From CAVUWL01 sp963787415 (lineage in GTDB: Bacteria > Actinomycetota > Thermoleophilia > Solirubrobacterales > 70-9), in NCBI GenBank assembly GCA_963787415.1, contig CAWBCO010000002.1:310001-374000 (forward strand): 64,000 nucleotides of DNA, written 5' to 3'. Within the stretch, counting starts at the first letter, position 1. Each line of letters begins with the position of its first letter. The position numbers and the translations under genes are program-made. Shown piece by piece: positions 32,496 to 41,880 of this stretch. The notes under the pieces were generated by a model. The model did not search any database, had not been told where the DNA came from, and saw only the letters and a list, made by a program, of their open reading frames with translations.

Positions 32496-34145
32496 AGCGG
32501 TCATCTGCCCGGCATCTCGACGGACCGCTGCGGAGCTTGCAGGAAGACATCACGCTGCGCGCCAGCCGCCCCGCTTGGGGGCAGGGGTCCCGCTACACAC
32601 GAGCTCGACTACTGGCAGCGGTTCGGAAGAGCTAATGGCCTGCTGTTGCGGCGCAAAAAGATGCGCCTCATAGATCGGCCACATCTACATGCAGAATCTG
32701 GCGACCATCCAGATGAATCCAATGAAGTTCACCATGCATGTCACGAAGATCCAATAGAACGGGCAACCCCCCGTGGTATCGGCTCGACCGTGCGCCTGCA
32801 GGAAGTGATGGGCGGGTCGATCTCACTTGAGGCACCCCTCTGTTTGATGAGGCCTGGGTAGCTGTGACGTAGACAGCGCCAGATCTTTGATCTGCTGGTC
32901 GAGTCCTGGCCGTGGATTTGGGATCTCTCCATACCTATCGTTCGGTGTGCGATCTCGATCGGATCAACTTGGCGCCCAAATGGAACGCCAAGGGATAAAC
33001 CAATCGCGCCCTCGGCCGCCCGCACGCCCTCGGCCGCTCACCCGCCGATCGTTCGAACCCGCTCCCGCCTAAGGCGTCTGATTGGATCCAAGAGGCGCCT
33101 TCGCGATCCTCGGGTTCTCCCCGGAAATTGGTAACCAGAGGGCTTTTCTCGACTCGGACACTGGCACCAATCATCGAGGTGCTCGATCGGAGGGCGAGCG
33201 TGGCGAGGAGGACGAGCGGGACGCTTGGGGGCGCTGGCGAAGGGTGTCAATCGCGTTGATATCGGCGTCTGCGATGAGCCAAATACGGAAGACCCGCATT
33301 GTTGAGCAGAGTGTCAACATCGCCCATCCGATCGACCGATGTCCCAAACTGGGGCGAGATCGCCTAGGTCGGCCGCGATGGGAGGCGCACGCCGCCCTCG
33401 GGACCCGGCTGCCTCTCCGCAAACCGCGCTCTCCCGAGTCGCGGCCGGGGGCAACGGGCCCATGTCCTCCGCGGTTTTGGCCCCCCATTTTTGGGTATAA
33501 CCGACCAACACCGGACTCGCCGACCCAACGAGTCCGAACTCTCCCAGAGAGAATCGCTCGTCGGCCCGGCACGCTCTGTTCCTCCCTGCCAGGGCGTGTC
33601 GGCCGGACGGGCTGTAGCGACGAGCAGGCCCTCGGTTGTCTCCTTTGCGAACATTCGCTGAGGTCTTCCACGCGCGTAGATCTCCAGCCCAACGTCTGGC
33701 GAGGCACAGGTAGCGCGTCGGGTCCTGCACCAACGCGATCAGCGTCAAGCAGGGGGCGTCTTTGAGATCAAGGAGGCAAGCTGTGGCCGTCGAGCAGTCG
33801 CTTCGGTAATCGCCGTTCTGAATCGCGGCGGTCAATTCTCCGGCTGCGGTGGACGCGCTTGTCTTCCCTTGCCAGTGAGATCTGGCTCCGGCAGGGTCGG
33901 ATCGATATCAGGGGGTCGCCTGTGTGCAAGGCGGGAAGCAGCACTTTCCTCAGCCGGCGCCACCTTCCTTCAGCCGTCACGTAAATGCCGCCCCCTCCGG
34001 TGCGAAGCGTTATATCGGCGACCCTTTGATAGGCGCGTATCTCGCGGGCACCGGTGCTCATAGCTGGGCGAGTCAAGGAGGAGGTGTGCTTGGTTAGTCT
34101 CAGGCTCATGGCCGCCGGAGCATCATCCACCTCGAGAGCGAAGCC
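32496..34145. other. 1.65-kb stretch without a supported gene
   Basis: All six frames have open stretches because of GC bias (for example 33082-33765 plus, 33171-33707 and 33314-33835 minus, 33768-34130 minus). None shows a recognised domain or a consistent ribosome site. Part of 33660-33835 minus has protein-like words (DLKDAPCLTLIALVQDPTRY) and may be an old gene fragment. No tRNA or clear terminator was seen. Confidence 0.3.
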
Positions 34146-34352
34146 ATGGAAGTCCAGGAGACTCCAGACGAAGTCGAAACAGCGATCAATGAAGCATCGA
34201 CCATGTCGGTTGTGCCCCTCATCCGCTTGACTGCGATAGATGGCACTCGCGTTCTCGTCAACGTGAACCGACTCAGCTCAATCCTGGAACCGCCTACCCC
34301 CTCTCCATCGGCCCCAACATCACAAGCAGGTCACCGCGTGATGCTGGAATGA
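34146..34352 (+). CDS. Small FlbD-like protein
   Basis: A 68-residue frame; residues 20-50 (VVPLIRLTAIDGTRVLVNVN, then RLSSILEPP) match the beta-strand pattern of the small FlbD-like family, whose members begin IxLTRLNG and continue FxLNxxxIExI. An ATG at 34203 would give a 50-residue protein with just that domain. No flagellar genes are present, so the name reflects fold only. It ends 50 bp before the tRNA terminator on the other strand. Confidence 0.45.
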   Translation: MEVQETPDEVETAINEASTMSVVPLIRLTAIDGTRVLVNVNRLSSILEPPTPSPSAPTSQAGHRVMLE

Positions 34353-34402
34353 GCCGTCGGGAGAGCGGCGAATCACTCGGGGTTCTCTATCAGCCGCCCA
34401 CC

Positions 34403-34425
34403 AAAAAGCCGCCCCGAGAGGCGGC
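34403..34425 (-). terminator. Intrinsic terminator of the tRNA transcript
   Basis: On the minus strand GCCGCC, loop TCTCGG, GGCGGC, immediately followed by TTTTT. It starts 22 nt after the tRNA 3' end. It is the best stem-plus-T-run noted in the window. Confidence 0.75.
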
Positions 34426-34446
34426 ATTTCTGCCTTGGTACAGCGA

Positions 34447-34542
34447 TGCGCCCGGTGGGAATCGAACCCACGACCTTCGGTTGGAAAGACCGATGCTCTT
34501 TGGCCCCCTTGCAGAGGCCGTTGACCACTGAGCTACGGGCGC
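34447..34542 (-). tRNA. Unusual 96-nt tRNA with extra hairpin in the D loop (anticodon reads TTC)
   Basis: All four arms pair: acceptor GCGCCCG/CGGGCGC with discriminator A, D stem GCTC/GAGC, anticodon stem TCGGT/ACCGA around loop CTTTCCA, T arm GTGGG/CCCAC around TTCGATT. The 31-nt D loop holds the normal AGTGGTCAA start and then an 18-nt insert that folds as GGCCTC, loop TGCAAG, GGGGCC. The loop gives anticodon TTC (Glu), but position 37 is C, and the body looks like an arginine tRNA. No CCA is encoded. A terminator follows, so it is probably transcribed. Identity is uncertain. Confidence 0.6.
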
Positions 34543-34620
34543 GAACGCGGCTGAGTCTACATTCCGCGCTGCTCCTCGGCCGACGAGCACTCCAAGCATG
34601 CATCCTGCGCCAGGAGCCGC

Positions 34621-35046
34621 TTAGGCGAAGGTCCAAAGCCTGTTGCCGAGGAAGTTAAAGGGCATCGCCACGGCGACCGCAATCGCCTGGGCGGAGAGAT
34701 CACCCATTTTGGCTGCAGAGACCAAGACCTCAAGAACGACAAGATTGATCGCCAGCGAAGCAAGACTAACCGCGAAAAAGCGGGCGACCTGAAAAGCGGG
34801 GTGGCTTTTCCCCGGTCCGAAGGTCCAATATCGGTTCCAGAAAAAATTGTTTGTAACCGCCACGCAAAAGGCACCGATAGCAGCGATTGCGTGATGGACA
34901 TTGAGGTCTTCAACCAGCACCGCAAAGACGGCAAGATTGATCAGGTAGCCAGAGACGCCGACGATGCCGAACTTGAGCAACTGCCACCAGTTCGCAGGAT
35001 GACGCGCGGCGGCGCCGAGTCGATCGGCAAACTCCGAGGGGCTCAC
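34621..35046 (-). CDS. GtrA-family membrane protein
   Basis: A 141-residue, four-helix GtrA/DPMS-type protein. LLKFGIVGVSGYLINLAVFA, then TNNFFWNRYWTF and a second FNFLGNRLWTF at the C-terminus are the family signature. GtrA proteins help move or use polyprenyl-linked sugars in wall and glycolipid synthesis. It overlaps the GT39 gene upstream by 4 nt (ATGA), so the two probably act together in one membrane glycosylation step. Confidence 0.88.
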   Translation of the reverse strand: MSPSEFADRLGAAARHPANWWQLLKFGIVGVSGYLINLAVFAVLVEDLNVHHAIAAIGAFCVAVTNNFFWNRYWTFGPGKSHPAFQVARFFAVSLASLAINLVVLEVLVSAAKMGDLSAQAIAVAVAMPFNFLGNRLWTFA

Positions 35047-36689
35047 CGCTGCCCCTGAACGGATTCCGCCAGATGGCCTGGCTTGGTCGAGAACTGGGTG
35101 CGATTAACCGAGGAGCGCTGGAAAACTCCGCGCGGGCCGCCGATCAGAGCTACCCTCCCCGGCAGTGATGCCTGCAGCGGCTCGCCATCGATGATCACGG
35201 CGTTGCGACGAAATCCCGTGGGGAGCTTGCGCAGCACCCGGAACGGAATCGGAGCGGCATGTTTTGCCGTATAGCGCGTAAGCGTAAGGCGAGAGAATCG
35301 CTGCCGCTCGATCGGGCGAAAGGCAGCCGGAAGTCCCAGCGGGCGTCCCGTTACGTAGGACTTCGTAATCACCGCCACTTCGTGCACCGGTGCCGTCCCG
35401 CTCTCGACCCGCTGGGAACCATCGTTTAAGTAGAACTCAACCGGGTCGATCGCCAGTTTCCATGTGACTATCGCTCTGGGTATCGTCGGCGGTCCCAGCT
35501 CCTGGGCGATCTTGCGCAAGTCGGGTCGCTGCAGGCTGGGTGTCTGGGTCACATAGACATCAAAGGCAACCCAATATGCGAGAAGCACGGTAGCCAGGAT
35601 CAAGCCGATGCTGCGCGCTCTAGCACTGGCAAACCCGACCGCCGCCGCAGCCGCAATCGGGATCAGAGCTGGAAGCAGGTTGCGCTCCACCACGTAGTCC
35701 TTTCCAAGCACCGCGGCAATTGCAGCGAGCACGATGACGCCGAGCCCAACGATCAGGCCAACCCCAGCCGAGCGCTTCTCTCGCTCGCTGCCGCGAAGCA
35801 TGAGCAGGGCGAAGGCGGCGAGGATCAGGATCACCGGGATGACGGCGAATTTGTTTCGCGGCGGCTCGCCGATCACATGCCCTGTCTCACCGATAGTGAA
35901 GCTGGCAAAGGTTTCACCAATCCGCCCCAGCAACGAACTGTGTTCGATCCAGCCGACGTGTTCTGGATTTATCTGGGCGACCAGCAGCGGAATCAATGCC
36001 AGTCCGACCAAGACAATCACGCCGACCGCCACCGCCACCCGGCGCCACTCGGCCCGCAGCACGTAGAGCAGCCAGACCGCCTCGATTGCCACTGGGAAGA
36101 AGGCGAAGTAATGGCTTGTGAGAGCACCTATCGAGGCCAGCGACCAGAGTGTGAGATCGCGGTTCTCAGCGCTGCGCAGTACGCGCACGAAAAACAGAAA
36201 CGAGAGCGCCGCAAAAAAAATCAGAAGCGCGTAGGCACGCGCCTCCTGTGAATACCAGATCAGCATTGGGTTGACCGCGACGATCGCTGCGGTGATCAAT
36301 CCAGTGCGCTTGCCCGATAGTTCTCGGCCAATGAAGTAAGCGACCGGAACCGTGGCCGCCCCAAAGAGAGCTGAGAGAGAGCGCAGACCCACTTCGCCAA
36401 GGCCGAAGACCTTGGCCCACCCCCAGGCGATCACGTAGTAAAGGGGCGGGTTTGACTCGCTCAGCTTAACCTCGCTCAGCATGTGGAAGAAGCTGCCGGG
36501 CAGAACTCGCCCCGCGGTGATCACCTCGTCGTGGTGATAGCTCTGCAGGCCGAGGGTCGAGAAGCGAATCGCAATTCCAAGCGCGGTGAGGCCGGCGACG
36601 GTCCAAAGGACGGTCGAGCGGGCAGGCGCTGTGCGCTGTTTGTCCGTGCCGATTGCGGCAGCCCGAACGGTGGCTGCGGAGGTATCCAC
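35043..36689 (-). CDS. GT39-type (ArnT/PMT-like) membrane glycosyltransferase
   Basis: A 548-residue protein with about eleven transmembrane helices and a C-terminal outside domain. The first loop has YHHDEVITAGRVLPG with the Asp-Glu pair expected of GT-C catalysis. SESNPPLYYVIAWGWAKVFG and IWYSQEARAYALLIFFAALS are typical of the dolichyl-phosphate-mannose/ArnT family. It would transfer a polyprenyl-linked sugar to a lipid or protein on the outer face of the membrane. The downstream GtrA gene is translationally coupled. Confidence 0.85.
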   Translation of the reverse strand: MDTSAATVRAAAIGTDKQRTAPARSTVLWTVAGLTALGIAIRFSTLGLQSYHHDEVITAGRVLPGSFFHMLSEVKLSESNPPLYYVIAWGWAKVFGLGEVGLRSLSALFGAATVPVAYFIGRELSGKRTGLITAAIVAVNPMLIWYSQEARAYALLIFFAALSFLFFVRVLRSAENRDLTLWSLASIGALTSHYFAFFPVAIEAVWLLYVLRAEWRRVAVAVGVIVLVGLALIPLLVAQINPEHVGWIEHSSLLGRIGETFASFTIGETGHVIGEPPRNKFAVIPVILILAAFALLMLRGSEREKRSAGVGLIVGLGVIVLAAIAAVLGKDYVVERNLLPALIPIAAAAAVGFASARARSIGLILATVLLAYWVAFDVYVTQTPSLQRPDLRKIAQELGPPTIPRAIVTWKLAIDPVEFYLNDGSQRVESGTAPVHEVAVITKSYVTGRPLGLPAAFRPIERQRFSRLTLTRYTAKHAAPIPFRVLRKLPTGFRRNAVIIDGEPLQASLPGRVALIGGPRGVFQRSSVNRTQFSTKPGHLAESVQGQR

Positions 36690-36769
36690 GTGTCTAGAGA
36701 TTCAACAGGCTGGTTTAGATTGCCTTCAAGAGCGAGTAAAGCGAAGTTAAAGGGAGAGCAAGTTCAAGC

Positions 36770-39316
36770 TCACGGGGTGCAGGTGTTTTGGGGCATCGGT
36801 CGGTTGGGGCTGAAGGAAGGTGGCGCTGCTGCGGTCGAGCTTCCCCATCTTTGATCTGGGCGCGTGTCGAGCTGAAATGCTAGGTGCGCGCCCTTGGCCA
36901 GCGCGCAATAGGTGGTCCAAGGCTGCCCATAACTACCACCATTGAACCGCATCGTGCGGATATAGGGGGCCCTGGACGGACTGATCGAGACTTTGTGCGG
37001 CTTTTGTGGCTTGCCATGTTTTTTGCCCTTCCTGGGCTTTGGCCTCACGTAGGTATAGGCGCTCGCGGTTATCAGGGCCCGCTTGTGATTGGGCAATGCG
37101 ATCGAGGCCCTTGCGAAGAGCGGGCTGCTGACTGCGAGCAGCCCGACCCCCGGCACCTCAGGATAGAGGCCAAGGGCCCCGAAGACATACCAAGCCGACA
37201 TCGTTCCCAGGTCGTCGTTTCCGGGATAACCGTCGGGCTGGGTGCTGTATAGGCCAAGCAAAGCTCGGCGTACCGATTCCTGGGTGCGATAGGGACGGTG
37301 AGCCCAGTCAAACATCCAAGGAGTCTGCAAGGTCGGCTCATTGCCGAGCAGCGCGTGTTCGGTGTGGGTGCTCCCGTTTAGATCGCGAAGGAAGTAGTCC
37401 AACCGCGAGGAGGCCTTGGCGAGCCCACCCATCTGCATAAAAAGGCCCAAGGGGTCCTGAGGCACCATCCAGGTGTACTGGTAGGCGTCGCCCTCAACGA
37501 AGCCGCTTCCTTCTCTGGGGTTGTAGGGATTGGGGAATTGGCCGTTTTCATAGCGCGGCTCAATCAGGCCGGTGCTCGAGTCATAGAGGTTGCGCCAATT
37601 TCCAGAGCGGGCCATGAATTCGCTATAGACCGTCGGGTTGTGCATCACGCGGGCGGCATACTGGGCGATCGCGAAGTCGTCAACGGTGTACTCCAGCGAG
37701 GTCGCCGCCGATCCCCAGACTGCTTCGGGGCTGCCCGTGATCGAGTTCGCTTGAGCGACGTGGGAGTCGAGATTATAGGGGACATATCCCAGCGCCAGAT
37801 ACGCACTCAGCCCCTGCCTCTCGACATAAGAGCCGTTGGTGCTCGTGCACGGCTGCGTCGCCCCTTTCAGCATCGCCGCAAGGGCCGAATTGGTGTCAAA
37901 GCCCCCCGCTCCAAAGGCTGCCGCCGAGGCGATTATCGGATCGGCTGGATCCCCCACCATCGTCATGCTCTGCCCGTTTGCATAGGGCCATCGGGGCAAA
38001 CAGCCACTCTGGTCGGCGTCTATCAACAGCGATCGAATCATGTCCTCTGCGCGTTTTGGTTCGAGTATGGAGAGCAGTTGGATCTCGGTTCGATAGATGT
38101 CCCAGCCTGAGAAATCCGCGTACTGCGTGTGGCCGTCGCTGTTGTGAATACGTCCGTCCATGCCGACGTAATCACCGTTGACGTCGTTGAAGGTCCGTGG
38201 TGCGATGAAGACGTGGTAGAGCGCGGTGTAGAAGGTGCCGAGCAGGTTGTTGGGGCCGCCGCCGACCTGGATCCGACCCAAGGCGGCGTTCCAGCTGCGC
38301 TGAGCGCGATTGGCAATCGTGCCAAAGGCGGTCCCAGGATTTTCGGCGGCCAGGTTTTCACGCGCGCCAGCGACGCTGACGAATGAGACCCCGACCCTGA
38401 CCATGACGACCTTGCTTTCGGTTGTATTAAAAGTTGCATAGGCCCCAGCGTTGGCGCTAACGGTTGGGTCGGATTCTGGGCCCTGACTTTCACTCGCCGA
38501 GGTCGATCCGGGGCTGAAGTTGCTGCCCTGCCAGGTCCCGTAAGCGCCGAAGGGGCGATTGAAGACAGCCGCGAAGTAGACCTTGTAACGAGGTCGTTGT
38601 CCGCAGAAGAGCCCGCTGGAGGCGCTGCCGCTGATTTCTTGACCTTCGGGGTTGATCGTCACGCTCGCATAGTCATCGGGCTGGGCGCTGCCGCCGGCGT
38701 TGATGAGAATGCTCGAATGCGGGTTGGCGGGGAAGGTGAAGCGCCCGAGGCCGGTTCGAGTCGTCGCCGTCAGTTCAGTGTTTATCGCCGCTCCGTGGAC
38801 AGGCTTGACCCGCATCGAATAAAAGCCCGGCCGGGCGCGTTCGCCACGATGCGAAAAGCCGGGCTGAAGCTGTCCGTCATAGGTGGAGCGCCTGGCTGAG
38901 GTCGAGGCAACCGGGGAGGCCTCGAGTGGTTCGGTCGTGGGCAGGAAGGGGAAATCGCCGTAGAGGGAGCAACCGGCCCCGCTCAGGTGGGTGAGGCTGA
39001 AGCCTTTGAGGTGGTGGTTGCGGTAGTCATAACCCCCGGAGCCGGTTTCGTCGGCGGGCACGGTATCGGGGCTCCACTGCACCATGCCAAAGGGAACCGT
39101 GGCCCCCGGAAAGTTGTGACCACCGCCGAAGGTCCCGGGCCCCGGCTCGGTACCGGCCAGCGGGTTGACGTAGTCAGCGAGATTGGCCGCAGACGCCGGC
39201 GTCGCTGCGATCGCAAGCACGAGCGCAAGAAATGCGCCGAGCGATGGAATTTTTGTCTTCAAGTTTTTCGACTTGCCCTTGCTGAAGAGAGCGCGACCCC
39301 CTCTGAGTGCCGACAC
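36770..39316 (-). CDS. Secreted GH92 alpha-mannosidase
   Basis: An 848-residue exported glycosidase. A basic start and signal peptide (GAFLALVLAIAATPASA) precede the N-terminal sandwich domain (VNPLAGTEPGPGTFGGGHNF; PFGMVQWSPDT). The (alpha/alpha)6 part has SGWDIYRTEIQLLS, GYVPYNLD and GNDDLGTMSAWYVFGALGLY, the GH92 hallmark. GH92 enzymes are calcium-dependent exo-alpha-mannosidases. The open frame runs to 39616 across the divergent gene; the GTG at 39316 with AGGGG upstream gives the signal peptide without that overlap. The C-terminal KPRKGKKHGKPQKPHK stretch is unusually basic for the fold. Confidence 0.88.
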   Translation of the reverse strand: MSALRGGRALFSKGKSKNLKTKIPSLGAFLALVLAIAATPASAANLADYVNPLAGTEPGPGTFGGGHNFPGATVPFGMVQWSPDTVPADETGSGGYDYRNHHLKGFSLTHLSGAGCSLYGDFPFLPTTEPLEASPVASTSARRSTYDGQLQPGFSHRGERARPGFYSMRVKPVHGAAINTELTATTRTGLGRFTFPANPHSSILINAGGSAQPDDYASVTINPEGQEISGSASSGLFCGQRPRYKVYFAAVFNRPFGAYGTWQGSNFSPGSTSASESQGPESDPTVSANAGAYATFNTTESKVVMVRVGVSFVSVAGARENLAAENPGTAFGTIANRAQRSWNAALGRIQVGGGPNNLLGTFYTALYHVFIAPRTFNDVNGDYVGMDGRIHNSDGHTQYADFSGWDIYRTEIQLLSILEPKRAEDMIRSLLIDADQSGCLPRWPYANGQSMTMVGDPADPIIASAAAFGAGGFDTNSALAAMLKGATQPCTSTNGSYVERQGLSAYLALGYVPYNLDSHVAQANSITGSPEAVWGSAATSLEYTVDDFAIAQYAARVMHNPTVYSEFMARSGNWRNLYDSSTGLIEPRYENGQFPNPYNPREGSGFVEGDAYQYTWMVPQDPLGLFMQMGGLAKASSRLDYFLRDLNGSTHTEHALLGNEPTLQTPWMFDWAHRPYRTQESVRRALLGLYSTQPDGYPGNDDLGTMSAWYVFGALGLYPEVPGVGLLAVSSPLFARASIALPNHKRALITASAYTYVRPKPRKGKKHGKPQKPHKVSISPSRAPYIRTMRFNGGSYGQPWTTYCALAKGAHLAFQLDTRPDQRWGSSTAAAPPSFSPNRPMPQNTCTP

Positions 39317-39392
39317 GTTAGTCGCTGCCCCTGAGGTCAAACACCCAGACTCCGCTATCAGAGCGCCCCCGGCCGCATAGAGTGCCGCCTTA

Positions 39393-40058
39393 ATGCGAGC
39401 CCGGATCACCATTTTCGTGGCTGCCGTCGTGGCTGCCGTCGTGCTCTTCGTCGTGCTCGACTCAGGCGGGGGAGGCAAGAATGCGCTGCGCGAATTGCAG
39501 CGCCAAAGGCCGGTGCACAAACTCCCCCCTATACCCGGCGCACCGAGTGTCGCGATCATCGCTCCGCGTGATGGCTCCAGGCAAACCAGCGGGGCCGTCG
39601 TTGTCCGGGTCACCATCCATAACTTTCACCTCTCCCCCCAACAGTTCGGTCGCGAGCCCGAGCTCGACGAAGGCCACATCCGCTTCCAGCTGCACCGGGC
39701 GCCCAACTGCATTGCACCGAGGAGGTTGCGCCGGGCGTTGGCCAACCCGCTGAGCAGCGGCAGGTTGCTCGGGGGCTCCTTCGACTACCCCCAATATTCG
39801 GGGCCAAATGGCGTTCTCGCCGAACGGCTTGGTGTCGCCGGCAGCTATTCGCCGGCGACCCGGCCGGTGATCTACTACCACAACCTGCCACCCGGCTACT
39901 ACCACATAGTGATAAGCCTAGCCAACAACAACGGGACAATGACACAGTTCCACGGGGTCACCAATTTTCAGATCCTGGCGCCACCTGGCCACAAACCGGC
40001 GGGCCCGTGCAAGAAGGGTGAAATCCCCAGCACCAAAGCGGCAGCCGCGCTGGAATAG
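39393..40058 (+). CDS. Membrane-anchored extracellular protein of unknown function
   Basis: A 221-residue protein with one N-terminal membrane anchor (ITIFVAAVVAAVVLFVVLD) and an outside beta-rich domain. SVAIIAPRDGSRQTSGAVVV followed by VRVTIHNF looks like the first strands of an Ig-like domain, and GHIRFQL with a PPGYYHIVISLANNNG turn recurs in proteins that bind small ligands or metals outside the cell. The C-terminal KPAGPCKKGE has one Cys. No named family. It is divergent from GH92, with 76 bp between the starts. Confidence 0.65.
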   Translation: MRARITIFVAAVVAAVVLFVVLDSGGGGKNALRELQRQRPVHKLPPIPGAPSVAIIAPRDGSRQTSGAVVVRVTIHNFHLSPQQFGREPELDEGHIRFQLHRAPNCIAPRRLRRALANPLSSGRLLGGSFDYPQYSGPNGVLAERLGVAGSYSPATRPVIYYHNLPPGYYHIVISLANNNGTMTQFHGVTNFQILAPPGHKPAGPCKKGEIPSTKAAAALE

Positions 40059-40097
40059 GGGCCCACGTTCAAGCGGGGGGGCCTTTACTTCACTTTG

Positions 40098-40103
40098 TAT
40101 AGT
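40098..40103 (+). promoter_or_regulatory. -10 element of the ABC exporter operon
   Basis: TATAGT ends 7 nt before the ATG at 40111, so the transcript should start at or just before the start codon. No good -35 at 17 nt; GAGGT lies between but would not be in the RNA. Confidence 0.35.
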
Positions 40104-40110
40104 GAGGTAG

Positions 40111-41880
40111 ATGGGGAATTACCGCCGCCTAATGGGCTTTTTGCGCCCGTACCGCCGCGAGCTCTGGGGTTCGTTGGTTTTTGCCTGGTTGGCTACCGGA
40201 ATGTCGGTCCTGATCCCGTGGTTGAGCGGCCGGGCCGTGAACGCGATTGAGAGCGCCGATAAGCCCGATCTGCTCCCACTGGCGCTGGCGATCATCGGTG
40301 CCAGCGTATTGAGGATGGGGCTAACGATGGTGAGACGTCTGGTCGCGGGCAAAGTCTCGCTCGCGGTCGAATTCGACCTGCGCCAGCTCTTCTACGCCCA
40401 CCTGCAGCGGCTCGAGCTGGGCTTCTTTGACTCTCAGCAGACCGGACAGCTGATGTCTCGCGCGACTGTCGATCTGCAGTCGATTCGTTTCTTCCTCGGC
40501 TACGGCCTGGTCTTCATCACCCAGGCCCTGCTGACGATCACTCTCGCCAGTGCGGTGATGATCGTGATCAAGCCGTGGCTCGCCCTGATCGCCCTGGCGC
40601 CGGCGCCGCTCGTCGTCTTCACCGCCTCGCGCTATAACAGGGTCTCGCGTCCGGCGCTTCAGGAGGTCCAGCAGCGCCTCGCCGAGCTGACCGCGGAGGC
40701 CGAGGAGAACATCTCCGGGATCCGCATCGTCAAGGCATTCGCCCGCGAGGAATACCAACTTCACCGATTTCGCCGCGCGGTCGCCCGGGTCTTTGATCAG
40801 AGCATCTACTCGACCCGCCTGCAGGCCTTCTTTTCCCCTCTGATTGGGTTGTTGCCACAGATGGGGATCGCTTTGGTCTTGCTAATCGGCGGCCGAGAGG
40901 TAATAGCCGGCAATCTCAGCCTCGGCGATTTCGCCGCCTTCTACATCTACCTGGGAATGCTGGCGGGACCGATGCGAATGCTCGGAGTCTCGATGGGAAT
41001 GGCCCAACGGGCCGTCGCGTCCGGTAACCGGATGTTTGAAATCCTCGATCGCGACCCGGCAATCCAAAGCCCCCCTGGTGCGCCCGCGCTGCCGGCGGGT
41101 GGCGGGGAGGTCGAGTTGCGCGCGGTGACCCTTCGATACGACGGTTCTGCGCCTGCGCTTAGCGACGTTGATCTGCGGATCGAAGCGGGTAAGACCGTCG
41201 CCCTGGTCGGTCCCTCTGGCTCGGGCAAGACAAGTCTGGTCGCGCTGATCGCAAGGCTCTATGACCCAAGTGAGGGCACAGTCTGGGTCGACGACACCAA
41301 CGTGCGCGAGGTCGACGTTGTCTCACTTCGATCTGAGATTGCTTTTGTCGCCGATGACAGCTTCCTGTTCACCGCCAGCGTCGCTGAGAACATCGCCTAC
41401 GCTCATCCGGACGCAACCCGCGAGCAGGTCGAAGCGGCGGCTCGACGTGCCCAGGCCGATGGCTTCATCCGCGAGCTTCCCGCCAGCTACGAGACGCGGG
41501 TTGGCGAGCGCGGGCTGACGCTCTCAGGTGGACAACGCCAGCGGATCGCGATCGCCCGCGCGTTGCTCGCGGACCCTCGCATCCTGATCCTCGATGACGC
41601 AACCTCATCAGTTGACGCGCGCACCGAGTCGGCGATTAAATCCGGTCTCCAGGAAGCGATGGCTGGGCGCACCACCGTGATCATCGCCCACCGTCTCTCG
41701 ACCGTCTCTCTGGCCGACGAAGTGGTAGTCATGGATGGGGGGCGAATCGTCGATCGAGGCACCCACGAGGAGCTGCTCAGGCGCTGTGGATTCTACGTTG
41801 AGATCGCCGAGCATGGCCTCGCCGACACCGTCTTTTTGCAACGCGACCTCGAGCCCCGCGAGCCGATGGCACAGCTATGA
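40111..41880 (+). CDS. Heterodimeric ABC exporter, subunit with degenerate catalytic site
   Basis: A 589-residue type-IV exporter: six-helix membrane domain (about 15-310) fused to a nucleotide-binding domain. Walker A is GPSGSGKTS, the signature is canonical LSGGQRQR, and the switch His is in IIAHRLST. Walker B reads LILDDATSS, with Asp replacing the catalytic Glu. In heterodimers such as TM287/288 one subunit has just this change. The next gene overlaps by 4 nt and supplies the intact Glu. Likely a drug or lipid exporter. Confidence 0.92.
   Translation: MGNYRRLMGFLRPYRRELWGSLVFAWLATGMSVLIPWLSGRAVNAIESADKPDLLPLALAIIGASVLRMGLTMVRRLVAGKVSLAVEFDLRQLFYAHLQRLELGFFDSQQTGQLMSRATVDLQSIRFFLGYGLVFITQALLTITLASAVMIVIKPWLALIALAPAPLVVFTASRYNRVSRPALQEVQQRLAELTAEAEENISGIRIVKAFAREEYQLHRFRRAVARVFDQSIYSTRLQAFFSPLIGLLPQMGIALVLLIGGREVIAGNLSLGDFAAFYIYLGMLAGPMRMLGVSMGMAQRAVASGNRMFEILDRDPAIQSPPGAPALPAGGGEVELRAVTLRYDGSAPALSDVDLRIEAGKTVALVGPSGSGKTSLVALIARLYDPSEGTVWVDDTNVREVDVVSLRSEIAFVADDSFLFTASVAENIAYAHPDATREQVEAAARRAQADGFIRELPASYETRVGERGLTLSGGQRQRIAIARALLADPRILILDDATSSVDARTESAIKSGLQEAMAGRTTVIIAHRLSTVSLADEVVVMDGGRIVDRGTHEELLRRCGFYVEIAEHGLADTVFLQRDLEPREPMAQL

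Noticed and set aside
33082..33765. 227-aa plus frame in the gene-poor stretch
   Set aside because: No domain or ribosome site; overlapping minus frames are equally long, as expected by chance at this GC.
36483..36854. Plus-strand frame spanning the GT39/GH92 gap
   Set aside because: Antisense to two supported genes, with charged low-information composition.
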